Assembly (NCBI GenBank): GCA_013214695.1
Contig: JABSRX010000002.1
Coordinates: 58,361 to 98,485 of the forward strand
Length of the DNA stretch: 40,125 nucleotides
Reading direction: 5' to 3'
From: Rhizobiaceae bacterium
GTDB taxonomy: Bacteria; Pseudomonadota; Alphaproteobacteria; Rhizobiales; Rhizobiaceae
Numbering within the stretch: position 1 is the stretch's first letter; each line of letters begins with the position of its first letter. The notes beneath the pieces were generated by a model. The model made no database searches, was not told the origin of the DNA, and saw nothing but the letters and a program-made list of their open reading frames with translations. This document shows positions 8,650 to 18,720 of the stretch, piece by piece. Made by a program: the position numbers and the translations under genes.

Positions 8650-9729
8650 CTAGCCACGAATCGAATATAACAGGCCGCGAGTCAGCTGGTTGGCGGCCTC
8701 GATGGCCCGTCTTTTGTCGATTTCGGGCATCGCCTGGAACACCCGGTCCAACTCGGTATCGTTGAAACCTGCCCGTCGGGCAATGATGTGCCAGGCGCCG
8801 GCACGGATCAGATCGGGTGGGTTTTCGCCAGCAAAGGCGTGGATGCGGGCCAGCCGGTTTTGCGCCACGACGTTGCCCTGTACAGCAGCGCGGGTAAACC
8901 ACACCCGTGCCTCTTGCGTGTCGGTCTTTCCACCACGTCCATTGGCCAGCCAGACGCCATATTCAACCTGCGCGGTGTCCAAGCCGCCCTGCGCGGATTT
9001 CTCGAGCCAGCTGCGCGCCTTTTCATCGTCGGAAAACGGAACGCCCCTGGCCTCCGCCCAAATGTTCGCCAGCGCATATTGTGCATCCGCGATGCCGGCT
9101 TCGGCCGCCTTGCGATAATAGGGCAGAGCGATTTGAAAGCCTTTCCAAGTGGGGCGCCGGGCGGTGATGAACTGGGCGACGTTGAACTGAGCGCGCGGGT
9201 GGCCGGCATCGGCAGCCTTGCGCATAAATTCTTCCCCCAGTTCCTTGTTCTGAGGAACCACGTCCCCCTGCAGCAGCAGGTTGGCATAGGTGAACTGGGC
9301 TTCGCGCCCGCCGCCCTCAGCGGCAAAGCGGTACCACTCGGCGGCCTTCTCCTTGTCCTGTGCGGCTCCCAGACCATTCCAATAAATTTCGGCGATCAGG
9401 GTTTGGGCTGCCGGGTCGCCGCTTTCTGCCCGCGGCAGCGCCAGTCGCAGCGCGGTCAGATAATAGCCGCGCTGATAAGCGCCAAAAGCGAGATCTGGGG
9501 CGCGTTCGGAATCGGCGAGGCCGGGATCCACATTGGCATCGGCATTGGGCCCGGATATTGGCGCCGGAAACTGCGGGCCTTCAATCGGGCGTTCGTATTT
9601 TGGCTTGGTTTCGGCCTGGGCGTCAGAGCCTGATTGCAGACCAAGCGCTATGCCAAAAACAACGGAGAGCGTCATCGCCGACAGGGTCGGGCCCGGCTTA
9701 ATCTTCGACAGTTTCAAAACGCGGCGCAT
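8650..9729 (-). CDS. Exported Sel1-repeat (tetratricopeptide-like) protein
   Basis: A 359-residue protein with an N-terminal signal segment (MTLSVVFGIALGL within the first 40 residues, with a likely cleavage site near AQAE). It then has a run of Sel1 repeats of about 36 residues between roughly 80 and 300. Repeat cores visible include AAEWYRFAAEGGGREAQFTYANL, shown here only in part, ALPYYRKAAEAG and ARVWFTRAAVQG. Such repeats form helical solenoids that bind other proteins, here probably in the periplasm. Its start overlaps the end of the ThiE-like gene by 32 bases, so the pair is coupled. The specific partner is unknown. Confidence 0.85.
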   Translation of the reverse strand: MRRVLKLSKIKPGPTLSAMTLSVVFGIALGLQSGSDAQAETKPKYERPIEGPQFPAPISGPNADANVDPGLADSERAPDLAFGAYQRGYYLTALRLALPRAESGDPAAQTLIAEIYWNGLGAAQDKEKAAEWYRFAAEGGGREAQFTYANLLLQGDVVPQNKELGEEFMRKAADAGHPRAQFNVAQFITARRPTWKGFQIALPYYRKAAEAGIADAQYALANIWAEARGVPFSDDEKARSWLEKSAQGGLDTAQVEYGVWLANGRGGKTDTQEARVWFTRAAVQGNVVAQNRLARIHAFAGENPPDLIRAGAWHIIARRAGFNDTELDRVFQAMPEIDKRRAIEAANQLTRGLLYSIRG

Positions 9730-10393
9730 GTTGATCTAGAAGTTCGTTGACATGTTTGACCCGGCTGGCAGCCGTAGACGGTTTCATTGCATCACTATCA
9801 GGCGCAAAAATGGCATTGCCCAAGGCAACAAACTCAGCGCCGGTCTCTGCAACGGCCAAGGCGCTTTGCGGATCGCTGCCGCCCATGACGATGCAGGGAA
9901 TTTCCACCATCTGAGACCACCATTGGCCAAGATCGAGGTTCTTTGGGTGCGGTTCGGGGCGAATATCACCGCCCGGCTTGCCGAACATCAGGTAGTCCGG
10001 ATGCAATTCTCCCAAGGTCAGCGCATTGTGACGGGTTTTGACATTGGCCGCGCCAACCATCAGGCGCGGCGAGAACTTGTCTATTGCCGCTTCAAGCGCC
10101 GCTGGATCCTGACCCAGTTGCAATCCGTCGGCACCGACCCGACCGGCAATCCGGCTCTGATCCGCGATGACAGCGGCCACGCCACAATCTTGAGTTGTGG
10201 TAACAAGTGCCTCTACAGCCTCTTGAAAGGCTTCTTCTTCAAGCTGATTCGGTGAGAAGATGACGCTGGCGACATCGCCACTGGAGAGGATTTCCCGCAA
10301 TGCCTGAGGATTGCAGGCTGCCATCTCATCCGGTCCCATGCAGAGGACCAGGCGGCATCGGTCAAGAGGCGTAATGTCGGCGTCGTTTTGCAT
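9698..10393 (-). CDS. Thiamine phosphate synthase/TenI-like protein
   Basis: A 231-residue TIM-barrel protein of the ThiE/TenI family. GADGLQLGQ, a counterpart of the family GxHLGQ motif, is near residue 100; FGKPGGDI occupies the phosphate-binding loop region; and PCIVMGGSD precedes a final GAEFVALGNAIF. The canonical pyrophosphate-binding residues are not all conserved, so it may not make thiamine phosphate. The start chosen is ATG 10393 (MQNDADI), since the 11 residues upstream look non-native; the ribosome-binding site is weak and the start is uncertain. It overlaps the Sel1-repeat gene by 32 bases. Rhizobial genomes often have such a second, divergent ThiE. Confidence 0.75.
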   Translation of the reverse strand: MQNDADITPLDRCRLVLCMGPDEMAACNPQALREILSSGDVASVIFSPNQLEEEAFQEAVEALVTTTQDCGVAAVIADQSRIAGRVGADGLQLGQDPAALEAAIDKFSPRLMVGAANVKTRHNALTLGELHPDYLMFGKPGGDIRPEPHPKNLDLGQWWSQMVEIPCIVMGGSDPQSALAVAETGAEFVALGNAIFAPDSDAMKPSTAASRVKHVNELLDQHAPRFETVED

Positions 10394-10500
10394 AGCTTCG
10401 CCATAAAGCGCGCATGCATGGCGCACAAGGCCAATTCAGAGCTGGCGGCAATATCGGCTTTAATTGCCCCCAGCAATTGATAATTTTGGACTTTCGAGGA

Positions 10501-10671
10501 TTAGTTTGCAGCTTTGAGCCGCGCAATCTCATCTTTTAGTTTCAACTTGCGGCGTTTTACGCTGGCAAGTTCTTCATCGCTCACCGAAGGACGGGTGATC
10601 AGAGCAGCAAGTTCTGACTCCAGTATCTGGTGGCGTTGTTCAAGCTGTTCGACATGCGCGGATATGGACAT
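10501..10671 (-). CDS. DUF465 (YdcH-like) small coiled-coil protein
   Basis: A 56-residue protein, almost entirely helical and charged. The family pattern is HVEQLEQRHQILESELA, then KRRKLKLKDEIARL. The function of DUF465 is unknown. The ATG at 10671 is chosen since GAGAGGA lies just upstream; two longer starts (10689 and 10719) are possible. A second DUF465 gene begins about 180 bases away on the other strand, so the two may share a regulatory region. Confidence 0.85.
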   Translation of the reverse strand: MSISAHVEQLEQRHQILESELAALITRPSVSDEELASVKRRKLKLKDEIARLKAAN

Positions 10672-10849
10672 AATTTTCCTCTCGTTCATGGTTTCACATC
10701 TATAGGTAGAATCTGTCACATAAACTTCAAGGTGTCGAGAAATTTGCCCCTTGGCTGACCAGCCTGTGAATGGTTTTGAGGAAATGCTGTTCGGGCTTGG
10801 CCTTAGCCGGGGGAGGGGTTAGAAGGGCCACTCACAAGGGAACCGAAGC

Positions 10850-11056
10850 ATGAGCGACGATCAGGATCAGGCGCAGGCCAGAATGAAGCTGGCTCGTTTG
10901 CAGCTGGAACATGATGATTTTCACGCTGCCATTGATGCGATGGTCGCCCAGCGTTGCGACCCGTTGCAGGTTCAGCGGATGAAGAAAAAGAAGCTGGAAC
11001 TGAAAGACCGCATCGCCAAGGTCAAATCCACCCTGATCCCGGATATTATTGCATGA
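10850..11056 (+). CDS. DUF465 (YdcH-like) small protein, first gene of the purE operon
   Basis: A 68-residue, highly charged helical protein ending in the [14 protein letters not shown] stretch that defines DUF465, very like the ending of the divergent paralogue. AAGGGA precedes the ATG at a good distance. Its stop overlaps the start of purE in an ATGA arrangement, so it is translated in step with purE and purK. This link with purine synthesis genes is also seen in other rhizobia, but no role is known. Confidence 0.87.
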   Translation: MSDDQDQAQARMKLARLQLEHDDFHAAIDAMVAQRCDPLQVQRMKKKKLELKDRIAKVKSTLIPDIIA

Positions 11057-11544
11057 GAAACGATTCCAAGCCGGTGGCCGTGATCATGGGCAGCCAGTCT
11101 GACTGGCAAACCATGCGCCATGCCACGGAAATTCTTGAAAAACTCGATATTGGCTTTGAGGCCAAGATCGTTTCGGCCCATCGCACACCTGACCGCATGT
11201 TTGAGTTTGCCAAAGGCGCCAAACAGCAGGGGTTTAAGGTCATTATTGCTGGTGCCGGTGGCGCCGCACACCTGCCGGGCATGGTCGCTTCATTGACCTC
11301 GCTGCCGGTGTTCGGTGTGCCGGTTCAATCAAAAGCGCTTTCGGGGCAAGACAGCCTGCTGTCGATCGCGCAGATGCCGGCCGGTATTCCTGTTGGTACG
11401 CTGGCCATCGGTCAGGCGGGGGCGGCCAATGCAGCCCTGCTGGCAGCCGCCGTTCTCGCGGTATCCGACGATGATCTGGCCGAACGTTTGGACGCCCATC
11501 GTGCGGCTCAAACAGCCTCGGTCGCGGATGTGCCTGTTGACTGA
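11053..11544 (+). CDS. purE: N5-carboxyaminoimidazole ribonucleotide mutase
   Basis: A 163-residue class I PurE. It converts N5-CAIR to CAIR in de novo purine synthesis. Family motifs are MGSQSDW near the N-terminus, SAHRTP (catalytic His), [11 protein letters not shown] and [12 protein letters not shown]. Length is normal. The start is the ATG overlapping the end of the DUF465 gene. The following purK overlaps its end by 17 bases. PurE with PurK replaces a single-step carboxylase and works in the cytoplasm. Confidence 0.97.
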   Translation: MRNDSKPVAVIMGSQSDWQTMRHATEILEKLDIGFEAKIVSAHRTPDRMFEFAKGAKQQGFKVIIAGAGGAAHLPGMVASLTSLPVFGVPVQSKALSGQDSLLSIAQMPAGIPVGTLAIGQAGAANAALLAAAVLAVSDDDLAERLDAHRAAQTASVADVPVD

Positions 11545-12634
11545 CGTGAAGCAATTAACTGCGCCGCTGGGGCCAAACGCCACGATCGGCATTATCGGAG
11601 GCGGTCAGCTGGCCCGCATGCTGGCGAGCAGCGCCGCCCGGTTGGGCTTTCGAACCGTTGTTTTGGAACCCGGCGAAGGCTGTCCGGCGGCCCAGGTTTG
11701 CAATCACCACATCGTTGCGGCCTATGACGATGCTGAAGCCCTCAATGAGCTGCAGAATACCTGCGATGTGGTCACCTATGAGTTTGAAAACGTGCCGCTT
11801 TCCGCAGCCGACCACTTGCAGTGTCAGGTGCCGCTTTATCCGCCGGCGCAGGCCTTGAAAGTGTCGCAAGACCGCCTGCTGGAAAAGCAGTTCCTGCAGG
11901 ACGCTGGCCTTCAGGTGGCCGATTTCCACAATGTGGAAACCGCCGAGGACCTCGCCGCTGCGCTGCAGGATTTTGGCGGTGGCATTCTGAAGACCCGTCG
12001 CTTTGGCTATGATGGCAAAGGCCAGCACGTGTTCGATGGTGCCGATCAGGGTGATCTCGACGCCGTGTTGGCCGAACTGGGCGGTGGGCCTTTCGTGCTG
12101 GAACGCAAGATCAATTTCGTCAGCGAGTTTTCAGTCATTGCCGCGCGGGCGGTGAATGGCACAACGCTCGCCTACGATCCGTCGACCAACCTGCATGAGG
12201 GCGGCATTCTGCGCCGCTCAACGGTGCCGGGCGCGCTCGGCGACGCGACTGCTAACCGCGCCCGATCCATGGCGACGACGCTGCTTGAAGCCTTGGACTA
12301 TGTCGGCGTGATCGGTGTGGAATTCTTCCTCACCTCGACGTCAGAAGAGTTGGGCCTGCTGATCAACGAATTTGCGCCGCGGGTGCACAATTCCGGTCAC
12401 TGGACTCGCGAGGCCTGTGCGACGTCGCAATTTGAGCAGCACATGCGGGCGGTTGCCGGCCACCAATTGGGCTCGGTTCAGCGCTACCACGATTGCGAAA
12501 TGCTCAATTTGCTTGGCGACGAAGCGCTGAATATCGAGTCCTATCTCGCCGAACCCTCCACTCAGGTCACCCTGTATGGCAAACTGGAAGCGCGTGAGGG
12601 ACGCAAGATGGGGCATGTCACCCGGTTGAAATAG
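11528..12634 (+). CDS. purK: 5-(carboxyamino)imidazole ribonucleotide synthase
   Basis: A 368-residue ATP-grasp enzyme that makes N5-CAIR from AIR, bicarbonate and ATP, feeding PurE. The N-terminal [12 protein letters not shown] motif, [20 protein letters not shown] in the ATP-grasp domain and [15 protein letters not shown] near the metal site are all present. The start is taken at the ATG at 11528, which overlaps purE by 17 bases; there is no obvious ribosome-binding site, and a GTG at 11546 is an alternative. Translational coupling to purE probably explains this. The gene ends about 175 bases before rpsU. Confidence 0.96.
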   Translation: MCLLTDVKQLTAPLGPNATIGIIGGGQLARMLASSAARLGFRTVVLEPGEGCPAAQVCNHHIVAAYDDAEALNELQNTCDVVTYEFENVPLSAADHLQCQVPLYPPAQALKVSQDRLLEKQFLQDAGLQVADFHNVETAEDLAAALQDFGGGILKTRRFGYDGKGQHVFDGADQGDLDAVLAELGGGPFVLERKINFVSEFSVIAARAVNGTTLAYDPSTNLHEGGILRRSTVPGALGDATANRARSMATTLLEALDYVGVIGVEFFLTSTSEELGLLINEFAPRVHNSGHWTREACATSQFEQHMRAVAGHQLGSVQRYHDCEMLNLLGDEALNIESYLAEPSTQVTLYGKLEAREGRKMGHVTRLK

Positions 12635-12726
12635 CCAAACTTCCGGGCCTTTCAGGCAAATCAATGCTGGACAAAGTGTTGGAGGTTGGCTAAACCAAAC
12701 TCAGTCGGTTCCCTGCGGGGTTCCGA

Positions 12727-12780
12727 GAGGACTGTTTGTTGCCGATAGCTTTGAGTGCTGGCAAGCAAACCTGATCTCTG
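12727..12780 (+). promoter_or_regulatory. Structured leader hairpin upstream of rpsU
   Basis: GTTTGTTGCC at 12734-12743 can pair with GGCAAGCAAAC at 12760-12770 with one bulged base, and an outer AGAG/CTCT pairing could extend the stem. There is no T-run after it, so it is not a plain purK terminator. It ends about 40 bases before the rpsU GTG start and could be part of the rpsU leader. Function is inferred only from position and pairing. Confidence 0.35.
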
Positions 12781-12809
12781 AAAATGAAACGAAAGAATGG
12801 GAAAAGCCC

Positions 12810-13034
12810 GTGCAAGTCGTCGTACGTGACAACAATGTTGATCAAGCCCTCCGCGCTCTGAAAAAGAAGCTGCAGCGTGAAGGCGTTTTCCGCGAAATGA
12901 AACTGCGGAATTTTTATGAAAAGCCATCTGAAAAGCGCGCCCGCGAAAAGGCTGAAGCCGTGCGCCGCGCCCGCAAACTGGCTCGCAAGCACGCCCAGCG
13001 TGAAGGTTTGATCCCAGGCAAATCGCCTCGTTAA
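12810..13034 (+). CDS. rpsU: 30S ribosomal protein S21 (bS21)
   Basis: A 74-residue basic ribosomal protein. It matches bS21 by [20 protein letters not shown] at the start, then [11 protein letters not shown] and [12 protein letters not shown]. bS21 helps initiation on the small subunit near the anti-Shine-Dalgarno region. The start codon is GTG, preceded by GGGAAAAG. It lies between purK and a TPR lipoprotein gene, with a structured leader upstream and a cluster of hairpins downstream, so it is probably expressed as its own short transcript. Confidence 0.96.
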   Translation: MQVVVRDNNVDQALRALKKKLQREGVFREMKLRNFYEKPSEKRAREKAEAVRRARKLARKHAQREGLIPGKSPR

Positions 13035-13042
13035 GCCCGCCA

Positions 13043-13155
13043 GGTCCGTTCTGCCCGTTTGGCAGAATTCGGACCGGTGCCGCGTCGCCGCGGTTTTGCC
13101 GAAATTCGGATATAGAAGTTGTAGGGTGGCCGATGTTAAAGTCGGGCGCCCTTTT
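13043..13155 (+). terminator. Cluster of three hairpins after rpsU
   Basis: First stem: GGTCCGTTCTGCC at 13043-13055 pairs with GGCAGAA and CGGACC at 13061-13075, with two unpaired T. Second stem: CCGCG at 13080-13084 with CGCGG at 13089-13093, followed by TTTT. Third stem: GGGTGGCCGA at 13124-13133 with TCGGGCGCCC at 13142-13151 (one mismatch), followed by TTTT. The second and third are terminator-like. Together they should stop transcription from rpsU; three in a row is more than is needed. Confidence 0.65.
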
Positions 13156-13238
13156 CGTATTCTGGCTAATTGGTTATTACCAGTTTCAGGTTTCATCATC
13201 TTGCCAGAATTGATGGCATAAGGGACAGTCGCTTCACA

Positions 13239-14105
13239 ATGATCCATCCGTTGCGTTCGATATTGCCTCTTGTTGCTGCCGCCAAGGCGCGGTTGGCTTT
13301 TGCCCCAAGCTCTGCCGTTTTGCTTGCTGCGGCGCTCGCCCTGTCCGCCTGCACCACGTCCAATTCCGTCAAAGGATTGAGCCTCGAGAAGGAGCAGGGC
13401 AGCGAAGAGAACATTTCCTCGCTGACCCGGGTTGTCGAGCGTAATCCGCGTAATCCGGAAGCCTACAATGTGCGTGGCTCGGCTTATGGTCGCGCCGGTC
13501 AGTTTGACAAGGCGCTAGAAGATTTCAACAACGCGATCCGGCTGAACCGCCGTTACTATCAGGCCTTTTCAAACCGGGCGTTGATGTACAAGAACACCGG
13601 CAAATACAACGACGCGATCCGTGATTACAATTCGGCCCTGGCGATCAACCCCAATTATACCGAAGCCTATGTCGGCCGTGGCGATGTATACGATCAAGCC
13701 GGCCGCCCGCAACAGGCTCTGCGCGACTACAACCGCGCAATTGCCCTGGGCACCACCAATCCCCGCGCTTATCACCGTCGCGGCATTCTGCTGCAGCGCC
13801 AGCGTAACCACGCCGCGGCGATCGAGGATTTCTCCAAGGCCCTGTCCCTCGAGGATCAGCGCCCAGAGCCATGGAATGGCCGCGGCCTGTCCTATCTGGC
13901 CACCGGCGCGTTGGAAAATGCCTTGGAAGACTTCAACACAGCGCTGAAGTTGGATGACCGATATGCGGAGGCTTGGACCAATCAGGCATTGGTCTACGAA
14001 CAGCGTGGCAACAAGAAGCGGGCGTTCAAGAGTTATGCCCGCGCGGTTGCGTTGAAGCCGGACTATGCACCGGCCCGCGAAGGCATGAGCCGCACACGCA
14101 GTTAG
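13239..14105 (+). CDS. Tetratricopeptide-repeat lipoprotein
   Basis: A 288-residue protein. A signal sequence ends in the lipobox LSAC, with the lipidated Cys at residue 38, so it is probably attached to a membrane in the periplasm. From about residue 57 onward it has roughly six TPR units (for example PEAYNVRGSAYGRAGQFDKAL and PNYTEAYVGRGDVYDQAG in part). TPR lipoproteins of this kind serve as docking proteins in outer-membrane assembly, polysaccharide export or cell-wall work. The start is the ATG at 13239 because it gives a good lipoprotein signal; an upstream reading from 13170 would hide it. It converges with the cytochrome oxidase subunit gene. Confidence 0.87.
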   Translation: MIHPLRSILPLVAAAKARLAFAPSSAVLLAAALALSACTTSNSVKGLSLEKEQGSEENISSLTRVVERNPRNPEAYNVRGSAYGRAGQFDKALEDFNNAIRLNRRYYQAFSNRALMYKNTGKYNDAIRDYNSALAINPNYTEAYVGRGDVYDQAGRPQQALRDYNRAIALGTTNPRAYHRRGILLQRQRNHAAAIEDFSKALSLEDQRPEPWNGRGLSYLATGALENALEDFNTALKLDDRYAEAWTNQALVYEQRGNKKRAFKSYARAVALKPDYAPAREGMSRTRS

Positions 14106-14121
14106 TTTGCCCGATTCGTTT

Positions 14122-14141
14122 GGCCGCGGAATGTCGCGGCC
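14122..14141 (+). terminator. Possible terminator hairpin after the TPR lipoprotein gene
   Basis: GGCCGCG at 14122-14128 pairs perfectly with CGCGGCC at 14135-14141 around a 6-base loop, 16 bases after the stop codon. There is no T-run on the plus strand, so termination would be weak or would need Rho. Confidence 0.45.
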
Positions 14142-14197
14142 TGACAAATTCAGAGCTTTTCAGAACAGCTATGGATTTAGTGCTGGCGCTTGGCCGA

Positions 14198-14419
14198 TTA
14201 GGCCAGGATTTTGGCAACAATCATCAAGACGATGAAGACCAGAGTGCCACCAATCAGGCCACCGCCCATGAAGAAGCCAACGGCCATGGCGAGCAGCAAA
14301 GCAACATTGAACAGAATGCCCCATTTGGTCAGCAGCAGGAACATGGAATAGGTCTGTTCGTGCTCGGGGTAATCCATCGGTGCCCCGTCTTCATTCAGCT
14401 CATAAGTTTGATCGGCCAT
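14198..14419 (-). CDS. aa3-type cytochrome c oxidase subunit IV
   Basis: A 73-residue protein with a short soluble N-terminus containing MDYPEHEQTYSMFL and then KWG. Two hydrophobic stretches follow (LFNVALLLAMAVGFFMGG and LIGGTLVFIVLMIVAKIL). This matches the small bacterial aa3-oxidase subunit IV family of alphaproteobacteria, whose members sit beside the catalytic subunits in the inner membrane; the classical family protein has one helix and its role is dispensable. AGGTG lies upstream of the ATG. The genes for the main oxidase subunits are not in this window. Confidence 0.85.
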   Translation of the reverse strand: MADQTYELNEDGAPMDYPEHEQTYSMFLLLTKWGILFNVALLLAMAVGFFMGGGLIGGTLVFIVLMIVAKILA

Positions 14420-14436
14420 TTTTTATTCACCTAATG

Positions 14437-14499
14437 TGGCACGTGAGGGTGTGCCATTGCGCTGCAGCGACAATTAACCCATGCCCACCAGTTTGGGCA
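14437..14499 (-). other. Two short hairpins between the Omp10-like and oxidase genes
   Basis: TGGCAC at 14437-14442 pairs with GTGCCA at 14451-14456, and TGCCCA at 14482-14487 pairs with TGGGCA at 14494-14499. Both are perfect 6-bp stems. They lie between the end of the Omp10-like gene and the start of the oxidase subunit gene. They may be a weak terminator and a leader structure, but neither has a T-run. Confidence 0.3.
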
Positions 14500-14538
14500 A
14501 GAGAGGTAAGTTAAATTTGCGTCACTTAGCGGTGAAAA

Positions 14539-14940
14539 TCAGCTTCTTTTGAGGTTGAATGGTGAACCAATCGTTGGAACACAATACATTGTGTCGTCTG
14601 TCAGGCGGTCACATTTGGCCTGGACGGCTGTGTTCGTCGCGGCACCAACAAATTCAAGATCAACCTGTTTGTCGGACACGACCTTGTAATTGCCCTTGGC
14701 CAGCGGTTTGCTGGTCGACGGGGACCGTGAAACAAAAATACCGTCCTTGAATTCGGCTTCATACACGCCCTGGGCCGCCGCGTCAGTTGGCAGCCAGACA
14801 CCATTGAGGGCAGCGCCTTCCTTTGGCGTCAGCGACGATTCGATACCCGAGCCGGTATTCGAGCGGAAGCCGCCCGACTGGCAGGCCGTCAAAAGGGCAA
14901 GGCTTGTAAGGCCGATGATGGCGGTAAAACTGTTTCGCAT
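14539..14940 (-). CDS. Omp10-like outer-membrane lipoprotein
   Basis: A 133-residue protein with a lipoprotein signal ending in LLTAC (Cys at residue 20). The mature part has a beta-rich pattern: LNGVWLPTDAAAQGVYEAEF, FVSRSPSTSKPLAKGNYKV and two cysteines in AKCDRL and MYCVP that may form a disulphide. From memory this matches the layout of Brucella Omp10 (the W, the repeated LAxGNY and the paired C...C near the end). The role of Omp10 is not settled. GAGGAG lies upstream of the ATG. It is likely transcribed alone. Confidence 0.68.
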   Translation of the reverse strand: MRNSFTAIIGLTSLALLTACQSGGFRSNTGSGIESSLTPKEGAALNGVWLPTDAAAQGVYEAEFKDGIFVSRSPSTSKPLAKGNYKVVSDKQVDLEFVGAATNTAVQAKCDRLTDDTMYCVPTIGSPFNLKRS

Positions 14941-15026
14941 GGTGCCACTCCTCGTCTGGACGCACTAATAGGCAATCATTTGGCCCAAACCATGACGGCT
15001 TCAGTTTAAGATAATCATAAATTTAG

Positions 15027-15060
15027 TCAAAAACCGCGAATTTTGTTTAGATTTCGCGGT
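15027..15060 (-). terminator. Rho-independent terminator overlapping the pepF stop
   Basis: Read on the minus strand, ACCGCGAA at 15060-15053 pairs with TTCGCGGT at 15040-15033, followed by a run of five T. The stop codon of the oligoendopeptidase gene is in the loop. It should end transcription of that gene. Confidence 0.7.
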
Positions 15061-16903
15061 CAACGGCCTCAAGTTCGTCGATCAGACCCTCGATAACCGC
15101 CAAGCCCTTTTGCCAGAATGAGGCTTCGCTCGCATCCAATCCAAACGGCGCCAGCAGTTCGGAGTGGTGTTTTGACCCGCCGGCGCGCAGCATGTCGAAA
15201 TATTTCTCCTGAAAACCGGATTCGGAGTTCTGGTAGATCGAGTAAAGCGAGTTCACCAAACAGTCGCCGAAGGCATAGGCATAGACGTAGAACGGCGAGT
15301 GAATGAAATGCGGAATGTAGGTCCAGAACGTCTCGTAGCCGGGGCCGAGCTTGACGGCAGGACCCAGGCTCGATTCTTGTACGGACATCCAGCACTCGCA
15401 GATCTGATCGGTGGTCAACTCGCCGTTACGGCGCGCTTCGTGGACCTTGCGTTCAAACATGTAGAAGGCGATCTGCCGGACCACTGTGTTGATCATGTCT
15501 TCTACTTTGGCGGCCAGCATCGCCTTGCGTTCGCGCGGTGACTTTGTGCCCTGCAGCAGGGAGCGGAAGGTCAGCATTTCACCAAAAACGCTTGCTGTTT
15601 CCGCCAGTGTCAGTGGCGTTGACGCCATCAGCGCCCCCTGACCACCGGCCAGAACCTGGTGCACGCCGTGGCCCAATTCATGCGCCAGTGTCATCACATC
15701 ACGGGGTTTTCCTTGATAGTTCAGAAGGATATAGGGATGAACCGCTGGTACGGTGGGATGCGCAAAGGCGCCGGGAGATTTGCCTGGGCGCACCGGCGCA
15801 TCGATCCAGCCCTTGTCGAAGAAATCGCGGGCAATATCAGCCATCGACGGAGCAAAGCCATGATAGGCCTGCAGCACCGTTTCTTGAGCCTCGTCCCACT
15901 TGATGACCCGCTGCGGACCTTCGGGCAGCGGTGCGTTGCGGTCCCAGTGATTGAGCACATCCATGCCCATCCATTTGGCCTTCATGGCGTAATAGCGGTG
16001 TGAGATCCGCGGGAATGCGTCTTCCACGGCCGATACCAGGGCGTCGACCACCGGGCGCTCGACACGGTTGGCCAGGTGGCGGGAGTCGGCAACATCCTCG
16101 AACCCGCGCCAGCTGTCGCTGATCTGCTTGTCCTTGGCCAGCGTATTGGTAATCAGCGTGAACAGGCGGATATTGTCCTGAAAGGTTGCTGCCAGCGCAT
16201 CAGATGCCGATTTGCGAACCTCTGACGATTTGTCCTGAAGCAGGTTGAGCACTGGTTCGATGGCCAGTTCCTCACCGTCGATCTCAAAACGCAGGCCGGA
16301 CATGGTTTCATCGAACAGGCGGTTGAATGCCGACGCTCCGGTGGCTGATTTTTCCAGAAACAGCCGCTCAATCTGATCCTCCAGCTGGAAAGGCTTATCG
16401 AGGCGCAAATCCGTCAGCCATGGCAGGTAGTAGGCGAGTTTTTCGGTGGTCTGCGCTGCCTCGTTTATCGCTTTGTCGGCCAACTGGTTGAGTTCCAGTG
16501 TGAAAAACAGCAAATGGCTGCCCGCCGTGGTCAATCTCTCCTGCACGTCGCCATAGAATTTGCCATTGGCCGGGTCGACGGAATCGCCGGCGTAGATCAG
16601 ACCCGCATAGGAGATGATGCGGCCCAGTTCTTCTTCGAGCTTTTCGTAATCGACGATCGCCTGAGCCAGCCCATCACCGCTTTCAGCCAACAGTTTGCTC
16701 AGTTTGCCCTTGTAGGTCTTTTCAAAGCCGCGCGCCTTTTCAACGGCACTGTCGAAGTCGCGTTTGAAGTCATCCGATGCCATGCCCGGATACAGATCGT
16801 TAAGGTTCCACTCGGGTAGCTTGCCAAATTCAGAGTAAACGTGGCTGGCGGAGTTTGCCGCTTCGGCGGCGGCCGCAGGTGCAATTGGGTCTACGCGGTT
16901 CAT
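15047..16903 (-). CDS. pepF: Oligoendopeptidase F family (M3 metallopeptidase)
   Basis: A 618-residue M3-family zinc peptidase that degrades short peptides in the cytoplasm. The metal site is TLAHELGHGVHQ (HExGH, His near residue 407), with the third ligand Glu expected in LAETASVFGE about 25 residues later. The downstream YIPHFIHSPFYVYAYAFG segment is typical of PepF. Start: the ATG at 16903 (MNRVDPIA) has GTGAGG upstream; a GTG five codons earlier is less likely because it would use that same sequence. It is divergent from the response-regulator gene. No signal peptide is present. Confidence 0.95.
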   Translation of the reverse strand: MNRVDPIAPAAAAEAANSASHVYSEFGKLPEWNLNDLYPGMASDDFKRDFDSAVEKARGFEKTYKGKLSKLLAESGDGLAQAIVDYEKLEEELGRIISYAGLIYAGDSVDPANGKFYGDVQERLTTAGSHLLFFTLELNQLADKAINEAAQTTEKLAYYLPWLTDLRLDKPFQLEDQIERLFLEKSATGASAFNRLFDETMSGLRFEIDGEELAIEPVLNLLQDKSSEVRKSASDALAATFQDNIRLFTLITNTLAKDKQISDSWRGFEDVADSRHLANRVERPVVDALVSAVEDAFPRISHRYYAMKAKWMGMDVLNHWDRNAPLPEGPQRVIKWDEAQETVLQAYHGFAPSMADIARDFFDKGWIDAPVRPGKSPGAFAHPTVPAVHPYILLNYQGKPRDVMTLAHELGHGVHQVLAGGQGALMASTPLTLAETASVFGEMLTFRSLLQGTKSPRERKAMLAAKVEDMINTVVRQIAFYMFERKVHEARRNGELTTDQICECWMSVQESSLGPAVKLGPGYETFWTYIPHFIHSPFYVYAYAFGDCLVNSLYSIYQNSESGFQEKYFDMLRAGGSKHHSELLAPFGLDASEASFWQKGLAVIEGLIDELEAVDREI

Positions 16904-16976
16904 GTTCAGATTCCTCACCGAATCGGCGGTGTAAGTGGGGACTTCTGTGCTCCTAGCACCATAAGATGCAACACTG

Positions 16977-16991
16977 TTAACGGATTGTTAG
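16977..16991 (+). promoter_or_regulatory. CtrA-like box upstream of the response-regulator gene
   Basis: TTAA, seven bases, then TTAG: one mismatch from the alphaproteobacterial CtrA site TTAA-N7-TTAA. It lies in the divergent region between pepF and the sigma-54-type regulator gene. Chance occurrence is possible. Confidence 0.3.
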
Positions 16992-17072
16992 CCAGATCGC
17001 TTAAGCCAGCGTTCAGAGGCCTGTGCCAGTTTGAGATTCCGAGCCTTTTCGCGAGCCAGAGTTTCAAACGGT

Positions 17073-18614
<1,542 letters not shown>

Positions 18615-18705
18615 AAATCGGCCCCAAAGCCCGCAAAATGAAAGCTTGCGTCGCCTTTTCTGCAAAGTTGGGTGCGGTCTTTAATTATCCTGTCGAAACG
18701 CTATA

Positions 18706-18720
18706 TTAACCATAGATTAG
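18706..18720 (+). promoter_or_regulatory. CtrA-like box upstream of the DUF882 gene
   Basis: TTAACCATAGATTAG: TTAA-N7-TTAG, one mismatch from the CtrA site, and containing the common TTAACCAT form of the half site. It lies about 135 bases before the cell-wall hydrolase gene, a type of gene that could plausibly be under cell-cycle control. Confidence 0.38.

Noticed and set aside
14437-14456. Sigma-54 promoter (TGGCAC)
   Set aside because: TGGCAC is present but the second element (TTGC at the right spacing) is missing; it is better seen as half of a short hairpin.
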